Below, piece after piece: positions 15,861 through 24,949 of a DNA stretch of 62,600 bases. Position 1 is the first letter of the stretch; each line of letters begins with the position of its first letter. The stretch is from JADCGM01 sp943368345 (GTDB lineage: Bacteria > Pseudomonadota > Alphaproteobacteria > Sphingomonadales > Sphingomonadaceae). The notes beneath the pieces are model-generated. The model saw only the letters and a program-made list of their open reading frames with translations, did no database searches and was not told where the DNA came from. Where the stretch lies: the NCBI GenBank assembly GCA_943368345.1, contig CALRKY020000019.1, positions 1-62,600 on the forward strand. The letters run 5' to 3'. Position numbers and translations under genes: made by a program.

Positions 15861-16123
15861 GGCTTGTTTTCGATGAAGAAGCATGGCGGCAATATGTCGA
15901 CTGGCAGCGCCACGATCTGAAAATCCTCGAACGGCTCAACGACCTGATCGAAGAATGTTCCCGCCACCCGTTCACCGGGACGGGCAAGCCGGAGCCGCTC
16001 AAACAGGACTTGCGGGGCTGGTGGTCGCGCCGGATCACCCGTGAGCATCGCCTGATCTACCGGGTGCGCGGTAGTGGCAACGAGCAGGCCCTCGAAATCC
16101 TCTCCTGTCGATATCATTATTGA
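15857..16123 (+). CDS. yoeB: YoeB-family ribosome-dependent mRNA endonuclease toxin
   Basis: An 88-aa RelE-superfamily toxin that cleaves mRNA at the ribosome. The catalytic residues align with E. coli YoeB: Glu46, Arg65 in ITREHRLIYRV, and the terminal His87-Tyr88 (CRYHY). It starts with GTG inside the antitoxin stop, so expression is coupled. All key residues are present, so it is probably active. Confidence 0.93.
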   Translation: MRLVFDEEAWRQYVDWQRHDLKILERLNDLIEECSRHPFTGTGKPEPLKQDLRGWWSRRITREHRLIYRVRGSGNEQALEILSCRYHY

Positions 16124-16202
16124 ATAGCGTGGGCTGCGCCTGGAACTCGCTCTGTCCCCAGAATTACTGATATGTTGGCCGTTTTTGGTCGCTCGATATT
16201 AC

Positions 16203-16505
16203 TCAATGCCGCCAAGCCACCGTAACAATCAAATTCTCGCCCGCAACGACGAGATAGACGTTGCGGTAGCGCTCCTGCCCCGCGATTGCGGGACCCATGT
16301 ATCGGGCGTATCTTTTCCAGGTCGCTTTGGTGAAGCTGTATGATCTGCACTCGCCTCCCAAATGCCGCTCCTCGCCAAAGTCGATCAAAGCATCGATGAT
16401 GAACTGCGGGACACATCGGTCAGCCTGCCGTCGTTGTCCATGCCGGGTGGAATGAGCGGTGCCGCGGCCTGTGAGAGCACTTGCGCAGAATGGATTGTTG
16501 TTCAT
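16203..16505 (-). CDS. DUF4258-like small protein, putative toxin of an XRE pair
   Basis: A 100-aa protein. The STRHGQRRQADRC start, FGEERHLGG middle and C-terminal YLVVAGENLIVTVAWRH resemble the DUF4258 family, often found in toxin-antitoxin or mobile contexts. It follows the XRE regulator by 11 bases and has a good ribosome site (GGGGGGAG). Base composition is less GC-rich than the surroundings. A toxin role is an inference from size and arrangement; the first about 25 residues may not be part of the domain. Confidence 0.55.
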   Translation of the reverse strand: MNNNPFCASALTGRGTAHSTRHGQRRQADRCVPQFIIDALIDFGEERHLGGECRSYSFTKATWKRYARYMGPAIAGQERYRNVYLVVAGENLIVTVAWRH

Positions 16506-16516
16506 GGCGCTCCCCC

Positions 16517-17449
16517 CTACTCGGTCACATCAATAAGGAGATCGCCCAGCAGCTCATCGACCCTTTTGTCGTGCTGCGCTTTTTCCTCGAGCATCCAGGC
16601 CAGTCGGGCCTCTTCGGAATCGGGAGCGCGCAAGTTTTTCGGAAGCCGTGCGAGCGGAACGGCACCTGACAGGATCGCCCTAGCCAGTTCCTCGTGGTCC
16701 TGCGCGATGACCAACGCCTCCTCATTGCCAATGTCGTAGCTGGGGCTTCGCCACACCGGCCACGCGTCGAGTGAAGGCGCATCATCGTCCTCGCGTTTCA
16801 CCGCATCCATGCGTCGCTTGAGATGGCCCACGAAGGGGTTGTCGCATTCTCCGTCGTAATCCCGAGGCAAGAAGGCATCTTCGATGCTTTCGCTCTCGAG
16901 TATATAGGAGGCGCGAAGATCCCTCTTCCTGATCGAGGCTTCTTCGTGGGTCTCCACATCTTCTGCTGGCCAGTCGTGCAGAAACCTGCCGCCTAGGTGC
17001 GAAAAATCACGACCCATTTCGGCCAGCGCAGCGCGCCTGGCGCCGAGTTCAGCAATCCGGCGACTGCGTTCAAGCAGACTTTCCCGCGCCACGAGGTCAA
17101 ACAGGAGCGGTGCTAATTCGAGGATGGTTTCGCGAGTTTCGTTGTAGCGCATGGCCACGAGCTCCAGAGCGTTCTGCGCTGCGCTTGAGATGCTGAGGTC
17201 AAGGGGCGCGCGATCGTCGAACCAGCTACGGCCCTGGTCAGGCTCGGGAGGTGTGAAAAGGTGCTCGTGCTGGCACTTCAGGGCTCTCGCCAGCCTCTTG
17301 ACCGTTTCGGCGCGGGTGGCGCCGGGTTTTCCGTTTTCAATGCGGGTGATCGTAGCGCGGCCAACGCGAGCTGCATCGGCCAACGCTTCGGCTGTCAGTC
17401 CAGCTTCGTTGCGCAGGAACTTCAATTTTTCTGGGTTGATGGTGCTCAT
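16517..17449 (-). CDS. XRE-family regulator with long C-terminal domain
   Basis: A 310-aa protein. Residues 5-60 are a Cro/C1-type HTH (LTAEALADAARVGRATITRI). The remaining 240 residues are acidic and helical and I do not recognise them. AGGAGG precedes the ATG at 17449. It is the first gene of a pair with the DUF4258-like protein. Three ATGAGCC elements upstream could be its own operators. It might be an antitoxin/repressor with a sensing domain. Confidence 0.7.
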   Translation of the reverse strand: MSTINPEKLKFLRNEAGLTAEALADAARVGRATITRIENGKPGATRAETVKRLARALKCQHEHLFTPPEPDQGRSWFDDRAPLDLSISSAAQNALELVAMRYNETRETILELAPLLFDLVARESLLERSRRIAELGARRAALAEMGRDFSHLGGRFLHDWPAEDVETHEEASIRKRDLRASYILESESIEDAFLPRDYDGECDNPFVGHLKRRMDAVKREDDDAPSLDAWPVWRSPSYDIGNEEALVIAQDHEELARAILSGAVPLARLPKNLRAPDSEEARLAWMLEEKAQHDKRVDELLGDLLIDVTE

Positions 17450-17469
17450 AACGTCCTCCTGCCCCAATA

Positions 17470-17640
17470 ATGAGCCATTCAGAAGCAAAGACAACGATCA
17501 TCTGCGCCTCATTTGCGCCTTTAGGAAGCGCGTTGACCCTAAAATTGGACGGCTAAGGATCGCTCTATGAGCCGAAAAGATTGGCATTTCGATCTTTTAT
17601 GGGATCATCTGCCCTCCAAAGTTGATCCATTGGCTCATAG
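17470..17640. promoter_or_regulatory. Repeated ATGAGCC sites upstream of the XRE gene
   Basis: ATGAGCC occurs at 17470-17476. A 9-base perfect inverted repeat, CTATGAGCC (17565-17573) and GGCTCATAG (17632-17640), contains two more copies. All lie in the 248-base AT-richer gap between the XRE gene and the photolyase stop. The spacing suggests operators for a DNA-looping or cooperative repressor. No other gene is visible in this gap. Confidence 0.4.
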
Positions 17641-17697
17641 GCGGAAGTTCCGGGGATTACCGTGACAGTATACACAATTAACTTCGTCGGAATCCCC

Positions 17698-19101
17698 CTA
17701 CCTCGCCACAGCCTTCGCCATTTCATACACCGCCAGCGCCCTTGCCCTTGCTGCGGTGTGGTCGATGATGGGGTGGGGGTAGGTTTCGCCTAGTTTGACG
17801 CCGGCTGCAAGCAGGGTCATCGAGTCGGCCTCCCACGGGCGGTGGATGAGGTCGGCGGGCATGGCGGCGAGTTCGGGGATCCACTTGCGAACATAGCTGC
17901 CGTCGGGGTCGAATTTCTCGCCCTGGGTCACTGGTGCAAAAATCCGGTTATAGGGCGATGAATCGACGCCCGACCCCATGATCCACTGCCAGCCGAGCGC
18001 ATTGTTGCCGAGGTCGGCATCGACCAGCGTGTCCCAGAACCAGGCAAAGCCGTCGCGCCAATCGCCGAGCAGATGTTTGACCAGAAACGAGGCGGCGATC
18101 ATCCGCACCCGGTTGTGCATCCAGCCCGTCGCCCACAACTCCCGCATCCCGGCATCGACAATCGGGTAGCCGGTCTGGCCGCGCTGCCAGATGCCGAGGT
18201 CGTCGCGGCGGTGCGGGAAATGATCGAACTGGGCGCGCGATGGCCGCTCGTGATAGTCCGGGAACTGATCGATCAGGCCGGTGGCGAAGTCGCGCCAGCC
18301 AATTTCCCGCAAATAGGGCTCGGCCTGTGTGCCAACGGCACCCTCCACCGCATGCCAGACCTGCGCGGGCGAGAGTTCCCCATAGTGGAGGTGCGCGGAC
18401 AGGTGAGATGATCCGAGTTTACCGGGCAGATTGCGGTCGGTGTCATAGTCGGCTGCCACGTCGAGGAACCGGCCAAGCTGCGCCCCGGCCCCGCGCTCCC
18501 CCGGTGTCCACCAATCGGCAAAGCCGGCGGCCCAGTCCGGATTGGTGGGGAGCAGCTGCCAATCCGCAAGCGTGTTGCCTGCCGGCGCGTTGGTGGCCAG
18601 CGTCATCCGGGTCGGGGCCGGGATCGGTGGTGGCGGGGGCATCATCCGTTGCAGCGTCCGCCACCACGGCGTGAAAATCCGGTAGCGCCCGCCGTCGCCG
18701 GAGCGGACGAGGGACGGCGGCGCGAGAAGGACACCATCGTGCAGCGTCAGCGGGCCGGCCGCCGCCACCTCCGCCTGCTGCACCTTGGCCCAGGGTTCAT
18801 AATGTTCCAGCGCGTGGACGTGGGTTGCTCCGGTTTGTTGGGCAAGATCGGCAATCACCGACCCGGCGCGCCCACGCAGCAGGATCAGTCTGGCCCCGAG
18901 CTTGCGCAGGTCGGCATCGAGCGCCAGCAGACTGTGATGTAGCCACCAACGCTGCGCCGCGCCGGTTCGCCACCGTGCTGGCGTCTCGTCGTCGAGGACA
19001 AACACCGGCAAAACCGGTCCCGCAGCGCAGGCGGCAGCAACGGCCTGCTGGTCGGTCAGGCGGAGGTCCTGGCGGAACCAGATGATCGAGGGAGGGGACA
19101 T
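17698..19101 (-). CDS. phrB: Deoxyribodipyrimidine photolyase
   Basis: A 467-aa class I DNA photolyase. The N-terminal photolyase domain begins PPSIIWFRQDLRLTDQQAV. The FAD-binding C-terminal half has WATGWMHNRVRMIAASFLVK, then DADLGNNALGWQWIMGSGVD and FDPDGSYVRKWIPEL, all conserved. It repairs UV-induced pyrimidine dimers using blue light. There is no strong ribosome site before the ATG. Confidence 0.93.
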   Translation of the reverse strand: MSPPSIIWFRQDLRLTDQQAVAAACAAGPVLPVFVLDDETPARWRTGAAQRWWLHHSLLALDADLRKLGARLILLRGRAGSVIADLAQQTGATHVHALEHYEPWAKVQQAEVAAAGPLTLHDGVLLAPPSLVRSGDGGRYRIFTPWWRTLQRMMPPPPPIPAPTRMTLATNAPAGNTLADWQLLPTNPDWAAGFADWWTPGERGAGAQLGRFLDVAADYDTDRNLPGKLGSSHLSAHLHYGELSPAQVWHAVEGAVGTQAEPYLREIGWRDFATGLIDQFPDYHERPSRAQFDHFPHRRDDLGIWQRGQTGYPIVDAGMRELWATGWMHNRVRMIAASFLVKHLLGDWRDGFAWFWDTLVDADLGNNALGWQWIMGSGVDSSPYNRIFAPVTQGEKFDPDGSYVRKWIPELAAMPADLIHRPWEADSMTLLAAGVKLGETYPHPIIDHTAARARALAVYEMAKAVAR

Positions 19102-19167
19102 GGCGCGCTGCTAGCGCGGCTGGACCCAATCCACCACTATCGAAGCTGCGGGAGGGGGGGAGACGGC

Positions 19168-19746
19168 CTATCCCTTGACCCAGTTTTTGATCGGCGTCTG
19201 GGTGCATTTGTTGAGATTATGGATCGGGCCGTAGAGGCTGTGGCCAACGAAATAGACCGCATTGGCCGGGATTTTCGTGCCCTGCGGGATGGTCCAGCTC
19301 ATCAGTTTTCCGGGCGCGCCGACCGGTTCCATCACGACATGGCCGGTATCACGGAACCCCCGGCAATCGCCGCCAAGGTCACCTGCGCCCGCATCGTCAG
19401 CGGTGCCGGGTGCGCCGACTTCAAGGCCCCAATGGATCATATACATCGTGATCCCCGCCGCCGCGCCGTCGAGGGGTTTGCCGTCGGGTCCGATCGCCGC
19501 CCGCATGGTGATGGTGCCACCGATGGTCTCAGCAGGATCAGTATCTTCAAAGACGATTGAGCCGGGTGCCGGGCCATAGTTCGGGGACGGTGGCTTCGGG
19601 AAGGACGCCAGCCGGGCCTTGACCGCGGCTTCATCCATCTGCGGCGCGGGCGCGGCGTGATGGTCATGGTTCTGCGCCAGGGCGGCGACGGCCAGCGCCG
19701 AAATGCCAAGGCCGATTGCCACCTGAACTGCCCGACGTCCCCGCAT
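19168..19746 (-). CDS. Exported hypothetical protein
   Basis: A 192-aa protein with a signal peptide ending near residue 24 (AVAALAQNHDHH). The mature part starts with a His-rich stretch and has a C-terminal section NAVYFVGHSLYGPIHNLNKC. GGAGGA precedes ATG 19746; the longer upstream frame overlaps the next gene's promoter and is unlikely. I do not recognise the family. Two Cys in the mature part (GGDCRGF and NKCTQ) could form a disulfide. Confidence 0.7.
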   Translation of the reverse strand: MRGRRAVQVAIGLGISALAVAALAQNHDHHAAPAPQMDEAAVKARLASFPKPPSPNYGPAPGSIVFEDTDPAETIGGTITMRAAIGPDGKPLDGAAAGITMYMIHWGLEVGAPGTADDAGAGDLGGDCRGFRDTGHVVMEPVGAPGKLMSWTIPQGTKIPANAVYFVGHSLYGPIHNLNKCTQTPIKNWVKG

Positions 19747-19943
19747 ATTGTCCTCCGCTGAATGAGTTCGCCGGGAGTTATGAGCGGCGGCGGCTCGGGG
19801 TGTCAACGCCGCCTTTTGGTCCATATTTCGGTCGGCCGGCCGAAGATGCCGGGGCCTGCAACCCGTCCAGTTGGCCGGATTGCGGGGCGTCCGGGGCAAT
19901 GCGATACTGTGGACCGGGCGACTTTTTTGCGGGGGCAGGATTG

Positions 19944-21422
19944 ATGAGATTCGCGGGATTGAGGCTGTTCGTCCTGATGACCTTGGCCCTCGCGGTTCCG
20001 GCCCAGGCGCGATGGCTGGTGGCGGAGACAGAACATTTTCGGGTGTATAGCGAGGGCAGCGAGAAAGGCCTGCGCAAGGTTGGCGATGCGCTGGAGGGGT
20101 ATTGGGCTCTGCTCAGGGATTTGACCGGCGTCACCGAGACAGAGGCGCAACCCCGTCTGGATATTTACCTTCTGCCAGATATCCGTGCGATGCGTGAGAT
20201 TTTGCCGGGGGTCACCAACATCGGCGGTGCCTATGCGACGGCCGGGACCAAAAGTCTGGCGATCGCGATGGAAACATCGGGTTATTCGGACACACTGAGT
20301 ATCCAGCCGTTGTTTCACGAAGTCGCGCATCACTTCATGTTCCAGAACCGGATGGCCGCCTACCCGACCTGGTATGTCGAAGGGTTTGCTGAATATATGG
20401 AGACGGCCACGATCAGCGATGCGCGGATCACGGTCGGCAACGTCAACCCCGGAATCGCCTATACGCTGAACTCCCAGCCCTGGGTCGATGCAACCTCGTT
20501 TTTCACCCGCAAGACCATCAATTCAAAGGACAGTGATTTCGGGATTTTCTACGCGCAAAGCTGGCTGACGGTGCATTATATGTTCCGGAACCCGACCAAG
20601 GCGGCCGGCATCCGCGCCTTTCTGGAAAAGGCCAATCAGGGCAAGGGCGATGCCGCCGCTTTTCAGGCCGCGTTCGGTACCGACTATGCCGGGTTCAAAC
20701 AGGAATTGCGCAAATATCTCTCCAGCTCCAACATCACCATGTCGCGGTACAATCGGCGCGGTGGTGGGACGGCAGCGCAGGTTGCCATCCGAACGCTCCC
20801 GCCGTCCGCCGATGATCTTTTGCTGCCGCAGGCGCGGCTCCGGCTTGGGGTGCGGCAGGCTGACAAGGCCGCGTTTCTGGACAAAATTCGACGCGGAGTC
20901 GCCAAGTATCCGGATGACAGTTTCGCCCGGTTGGTTTCGGCCCATACTGAGACCGAACTTGGCGATGCGAAAACCGGCATGGCCATGCTCGATGCGTTGC
21001 TGGCGGTCGAACCCGGCAATGCCGAATTGCTGTCGCTGCGCGGGGTTGCTGCCCTCCGCAACAATGACACGGCGATGGGACGCCGCCTTCTCGCCCGCGC
21101 CCACAAGCTGAACCCGGTCGATGCCACACCGCTCTTCCACTACGGCATGAGCTTTGCCGCAAATGAAGCCAAACCCAGCGCCAACACGCTGAATGTTCTG
21201 CGGCTCGCCGCGAGCCTTGCTCCGCAAGCTCCGTCCGTCAGCATGTCGGCTGCCTCAGTGTTACTGCGCGCCAAACTTCCTGATGAAGCGATCAGTCTGC
21301 TCGCGCCGGTTGCCAACAGTCCACACGGCGGCGGGGCGGCGTCTGCCGCGCAGCAGATGATTGAGCGGGCGAAAGCCGGACGGACGATGGACCCGATTGA
21401 AGTTGTCGATATGGAGGAATAG
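19944..21422 (+). CDS. Exported HEXXH metallopeptidase-like protein with TPR repeats
   Basis: A 492-aa protein with a signal peptide (cleavage after AQA, about residue 23). The HEVAH zinc motif at residues 125-129 and the downstream YVEGFAEYME suggest an M1/gluzincin-like peptidase (DUF1570 type), followed by TPR-like helices (ALLAVEPGNAELLSLRGVAA and later). The start at 19944 is chosen by the signal peptide. It may act on periplasmic or surface proteins. An S41 peptidase follows 89 bases downstream on the same strand. Confidence 0.78.
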   Translation: MRFAGLRLFVLMTLALAVPAQARWLVAETEHFRVYSEGSEKGLRKVGDALEGYWALLRDLTGVTETEAQPRLDIYLLPDIRAMREILPGVTNIGGAYATAGTKSLAIAMETSGYSDTLSIQPLFHEVAHHFMFQNRMAAYPTWYVEGFAEYMETATISDARITVGNVNPGIAYTLNSQPWVDATSFFTRKTINSKDSDFGIFYAQSWLTVHYMFRNPTKAAGIRAFLEKANQGKGDAAAFQAAFGTDYAGFKQELRKYLSSSNITMSRYNRRGGGTAAQVAIRTLPPSADDLLLPQARLRLGVRQADKAAFLDKIRRGVAKYPDDSFARLVSAHTETELGDAKTGMAMLDALLAVEPGNAELLSLRGVAALRNNDTAMGRRLLARAHKLNPVDATPLFHYGMSFAANEAKPSANTLNVLRLAASLAPQAPSVSMSAASVLLRAKLPDEAISLLAPVANSPHGGGAASAAQQMIERAKAGRTMDPIEVVDMEE

Positions 21423-21511
21423 CGATTGGGCCTACCGGTTTGGAAACAGCATTGCGCCGCTCGGGTGGTTTCGGGCGTATATCGTGCAGGCGGTGGTGGA
21501 ATGGAGCGGCA

Positions 21512-22948
21512 ATGAAGTCCCACAAACTCGGTGCTGTGGTTGCCATCTGCGCAATGCTGTCAGCCTGCGGCGGCGGCGGGGCAGGCAGCGCGCCCACCGC
21601 CGGGACCAACACCGGGGCCTCGACCACGCCGCCCGTCAACACCACCTGTTCGCTCCGCAGCCGTCAGGACTGGGCGGCCGACCAATTGAACGAATGGTAT
21701 CTGTTCCCCGAAACCCTGCCCGCCGTGTTCAACCCGGCCGGGTTTGCGACGGTGTCGGACTATGTCGATGCGCTGACCTCGGTGGCGCGCGGGCAGGGGC
21801 GCGACCGGTTCTTCACCCACCTGACATCGATTGCGGAGGAAAGCGCCTTTTTCGCGTCCGGCTCCAGCGCCGGCTTCGGCATCCGGCTGTCGGCCAGCGC
21901 GGCGCAACAGCGGGTATTTGTGTCGGAGGCGTTTGAAGGTGCGCCGGCACTTGCCGCCGGGATCGACAGGGGCACCGAGATTCTGGCGGTCGGGACCAGC
22001 GCCGGGGACCTTCGGACGGTCAGTTCGATCATTGCAGCCGAGGGGACGGCGGGAGTCACTGCCGCGCTTGGCCCCAGCACCGCCGGGACCAACCGGCTGC
22101 TGCGGGTGACGGACACGCGCGGCGTCCGTGACTTAAGCGTCACCAAGGCGGAGTTCGATCTGCCGCCGGTTTCATCCCGTTACGGTGCGCAGGTGATCAA
22201 TGATGGCGGCCGCCAGGTCGGCTATGTCAATCTGCGGACCTTCATTTCGACCGCTGACCCGGCGTTGCGCACCGCCTTTGCCCAGTTTCGCACGATGGGG
22301 ATCACCGACGTCATCGTCGATTTTCGCTACAATGGCGGCGGGCTGGTCTCCACCGCCGAGTTGATGGGAGATTTGCTCGGCCGGGACCGGGCCACCTCCG
22401 ACGTGCTGAGCTTCACCACTTTCCGCGCCAGCAAATCCGCCGAGAATGAGACCCGGTTGTTTCGCCCGCAGGCGCAATCCATAGCCCCGACCCGGATCGC
22501 GTTTATCGGGACTGGTGGCACCGCATCCGCCAGCGAATTGGTGATCAACGCGTTCATCCCCTATCTGCGCAGCAACATGGCGCTGATTGGCACCAACACC
22601 TTCGGCAAACCGGTTGGACAAATCGCGCTCGACCGGCCCGCCTGTGATGACCGGCTGCGGGTGGTGGCGTTCGCAACGCAGAACAGCGCGCGGCAAGGGT
22701 CCTACTTCACCGGCCTGGGGGCGGTGGTCGAGGCCAGTTGCCAGGCGACCGACGACATCACCCGACCGTTGGGGAACCCGCAGGAAGCCTCCACCCGGGC
22801 CGCGCTGGATTTTCTGGCCGGGCGCAGCTGCACCCGGATCAGCGTCGGCGAACAGGGCAGCCTTGCCGCGCGCACTGACGGACCCCGCGAGCTGTTGTCG
22901 CCTCGACAACCAACGACGATGCAGCGGGAAGTGCCGGGCGCGTTTTGA
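21512..22948 (+). CDS. S41-family peptidase lipoprotein
   Basis: A 478-aa tail-specific protease relative. The signal ends with the lipobox LSAC, followed by a Gly/Ala/Thr-rich linker. A PDZ-like region covers about residues 110-190, and the catalytic domain has the Ser motif GGTASASELV and the Lys motif NTFGKPVGQ. It probably cleaves unstructured C-termini in the envelope. ATG 21512 is the lipoprotein start. The stop overlaps the start of the YCII gene. Confidence 0.85.
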   Translation: MKSHKLGAVVAICAMLSACGGGGAGSAPTAGTNTGASTTPPVNTTCSLRSRQDWAADQLNEWYLFPETLPAVFNPAGFATVSDYVDALTSVARGQGRDRFFTHLTSIAEESAFFASGSSAGFGIRLSASAAQQRVFVSEAFEGAPALAAGIDRGTEILAVGTSAGDLRTVSSIIAAEGTAGVTAALGPSTAGTNRLLRVTDTRGVRDLSVTKAEFDLPPVSSRYGAQVINDGGRQVGYVNLRTFISTADPALRTAFAQFRTMGITDVIVDFRYNGGGLVSTAELMGDLLGRDRATSDVLSFTTFRASKSAENETRLFRPQAQSIAPTRIAFIGTGGTASASELVINAFIPYLRSNMALIGTNTFGKPVGQIALDRPACDDRLRVVAFATQNSARQGSYFTGLGAVVEASCQATDDITRPLGNPQEASTRAALDFLAGRSCTRISVGEQGSLAARTDGPRELLSPRQPTTMQREVPGAF

Positions 22949-23253
22949 TGCCGGATTATTTGTTGTTGATGCACGATGATGTGCCGGACTCCGGGTCAAA
23001 CGTTAGCGACGCGGCCTGGGAGGCCTATTTCAGCCATCTCGGCCAATCCGGGCGGTTCCGGGGCGGCAGTTCAATCGGAGCAGGTGTCTGCGTCCGGAAA
23101 TATGGCCCCGTGCCGGCGGTTGCCGGACATTTGATCGGCTTCATTCGGGTCTGCGCTGAAAATATCGAGGGGGCACGCGCATTGGTGTCGGGCAACCCCG
23201 TGTTTGAAGCGGGCGGTACGGTTGAAATCCGAGAGCTTCCCGAAGACGAATAG
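22948..23253 (+). CDS. YCII-related domain protein
   Basis: A 101-aa protein beginning MPDYLLLMHDDV, the conserved start of the YCII/DGPF family, small dimeric alpha-beta proteins of unclear function. The C-terminal FEAGGTVEIRELPE is also typical. The ATG shares a base with the stop of the S41 peptidase gene; a TTG one codon earlier is possible. metZ starts 45 bases downstream. Confidence 0.85.
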   Translation: MPDYLLLMHDDVPDSGSNVSDAAWEAYFSHLGQSGRFRGGSSIGAGVCVRKYGPVPAVAGHLIGFIRVCAENIEGARALVSGNPVFEAGGTVEIRELPEDE

Positions 23254-23298
23254 CGCTCTGCGTTGACGGCCCCGGCCCGCCACGGCAAAGCAGCGAGC

Positions 23299-24507
23299 AT
23301 GAAACGGACCAGCGGACAGAATCGCGAAATCACCAAAACCTGGCGGCCAGCCACCCGCGCGGTGCGCGGCGGGACGGCCCGCTCAGACTACGGCGAAACG
23401 TCGGAGGCGATCTTCCTGACGTCGGGCTTTTGCTATGATGATGCCGAGGAAGCGGCGGCGCGGTTCCGGGGCGAACGTCCGGGCATGACCTATTCGCGGC
23501 TGCAGAACCCGACGGTGCAAATGCTGGAGGAGCGGCTCTGCCTGCTGGAAGGGGCGGAGGCTTGCCGGGCGCAGACGACTGGCATGGCGGCAATGACGGC
23601 GGCGCTGATGTCCACCGTTTCCGCCGGGGATCACGTGGTGGCGGCAAAGGCGGCCTTTGGCTCCTGCCGGGTACTGATCGACAGCATCCTGCCGCGCTTC
23701 GGGGTCGAGACCACAACGGTTGACGGTGCCGATGTCGATGCCTGGGCCAAGGCGCGACGCCCCAACACCAAGGCGTTTTTCTTTGAGACACCGGCCAATC
23801 CAACGCTGGATGTGATCGACATCCGGGCGGTCTGTGATCTCGCCCATGACGCAGGCGCGCTGGCGATTGTCGACAATGCCTTTGCCTCACCAGCCCTGCA
23901 ACGGCCGATGGAATTCGGCGCCGATATCGTTGCCTATTCCGCGACCAAGCATATGGACGGGCAGGGCCGGGTCCTTGCGGGCGCCGTGCTCGGCACCGAG
24001 AAATGGGTGCAGGATACCCTGCTTGCGTTCACCCGGCATACCGGGCCGAACCTGTCACCTTTCAACGCCTGGGTGATCCTGAAAAGTCTGGAAACGCTTG
24101 ATCTGAGGGTCCGGAAGGCCAGCGAGAATGCGCTCGCGGTGGCGGCGTTTCTGGAAACGCGGGTGCCGCGCATTTTATACCCGGCGCTCGCCAGCCATCC
24201 GCAGCATGCGCTGGCCATGCGCCAGATGGATGCGGGCGGGACGATCATGGCGCTGTTTCTGGAGGGTGGCCGTCCGCAGGCTCACGCCTTGCTGGATGCG
24301 CTTGAACTGGTCGACATCTCCAACAATGTCGGGGATTCGCGCAGCCTGATGACCCATCCCGCCTCCACCACCCATGCCAGCGTGTCCGCCGAGGCGCGGG
24401 AGGAGATGGGGATTACCGAGGGGATGTTGCGGCTATCGGTCGGGCTGGAAGATGCCGCCGATGTCATTGACGATCTGGACGCGGCGTTGACGAGCATTGG
24501 GTTGTGA
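23299..24507 (+). CDS. metZ: O-succinylhomoserine sulfhydrylase
   Basis: A 402-aa PLP enzyme of the Cys/Met metabolism family that makes homocysteine from O-succinylhomoserine and sulfide. The PLP lysine is in YSATKHMDGQGRVLAG, and SLMTHPASTTH is the conserved substrate-binding motif. MetZ-like length and the GLEDAADVIDDLDAAL ending support the call over a cystathionine enzyme. apaG overlaps its stop by four bases. Confidence 0.9.
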   Translation: MKRTSGQNREITKTWRPATRAVRGGTARSDYGETSEAIFLTSGFCYDDAEEAAARFRGERPGMTYSRLQNPTVQMLEERLCLLEGAEACRAQTTGMAAMTAALMSTVSAGDHVVAAKAAFGSCRVLIDSILPRFGVETTTVDGADVDAWAKARRPNTKAFFFETPANPTLDVIDIRAVCDLAHDAGALAIVDNAFASPALQRPMEFGADIVAYSATKHMDGQGRVLAGAVLGTEKWVQDTLLAFTRHTGPNLSPFNAWVILKSLETLDLRVRKASENALAVAAFLETRVPRILYPALASHPQHALAMRQMDAGGTIMALFLEGGRPQAHALLDALELVDISNNVGDSRSLMTHPASTTHASVSAEAREEMGITEGMLRLSVGLEDAADVIDDLDAALTSIGL

Positions 24508-24908
24508 AAATCCTGTTTCCCTATTTTGCGACGACGCGCGGCGTGACGGTCCGCGTCAACCCGAGCTACCTGCCCGATCAGTCCGATCCGGCGAGCGGGC
24601 GCTGGGTGTGGTCCTACCATATCCGGCTGGAGAATGACGGGCATGAGGCGGTGCAACTGATCCGGCGGCATTGGATCATCACCGATGCACGCGGGCGGGT
24701 TGATGAGGTCGAGGGGCCCGGCGTTGTCGGGGAACAGCCGCTGATCGAGCCGGGCCGGTCCTTTGACTATGTGTCCGGCTGCCCGCTGCCAACCGCGTCG
24801 GGGACGATGCGGGGCAGTTACAAGATGGTGTGCGACGGTGAACAGTTCGATGCCGCCATCCCGCCGTTCAGCCTCGACAGCCCGATGGGGCGGGGTCGGC
24901 TGAACTAA
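24504..24908 (+). CDS. apaG: ApaG-domain protein
   Basis: A 134-aa protein of the ApaG family (fibronectin-III-like fold), with the conserved YHIRLENDGHEAVQLIRRHW, then EVEGPGVVGEQPLIEPG and SGCPLPTASGTMRGSY. The family is linked to diadenosine tetraphosphate and cation homeostasis. It starts with GTG overlapping the metZ stop, a common alphaproteobacterial arrangement. Confidence 0.93.
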   Translation: MKILFPYFATTRGVTVRVNPSYLPDQSDPASGRWVWSYHIRLENDGHEAVQLIRRHWIITDARGRVDEVEGPGVVGEQPLIEPGRSFDYVSGCPLPTASGTMRGSYKMVCDGEQFDAAIPPFSLDSPMGRGRLN

Positions 24909-24949
24909 ATGACAGTGCCGCAGGCGACCCCATCCGCTATGGGTTGCAT

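Noticed and set aside
19899..19942. SAM riboswitch or other leader before metZ or the peptidase genes
   Set aside because: metZ starts only 45 bases after the YCII gene and no conserved leader structure can be recognised; the other leaders are equally short.
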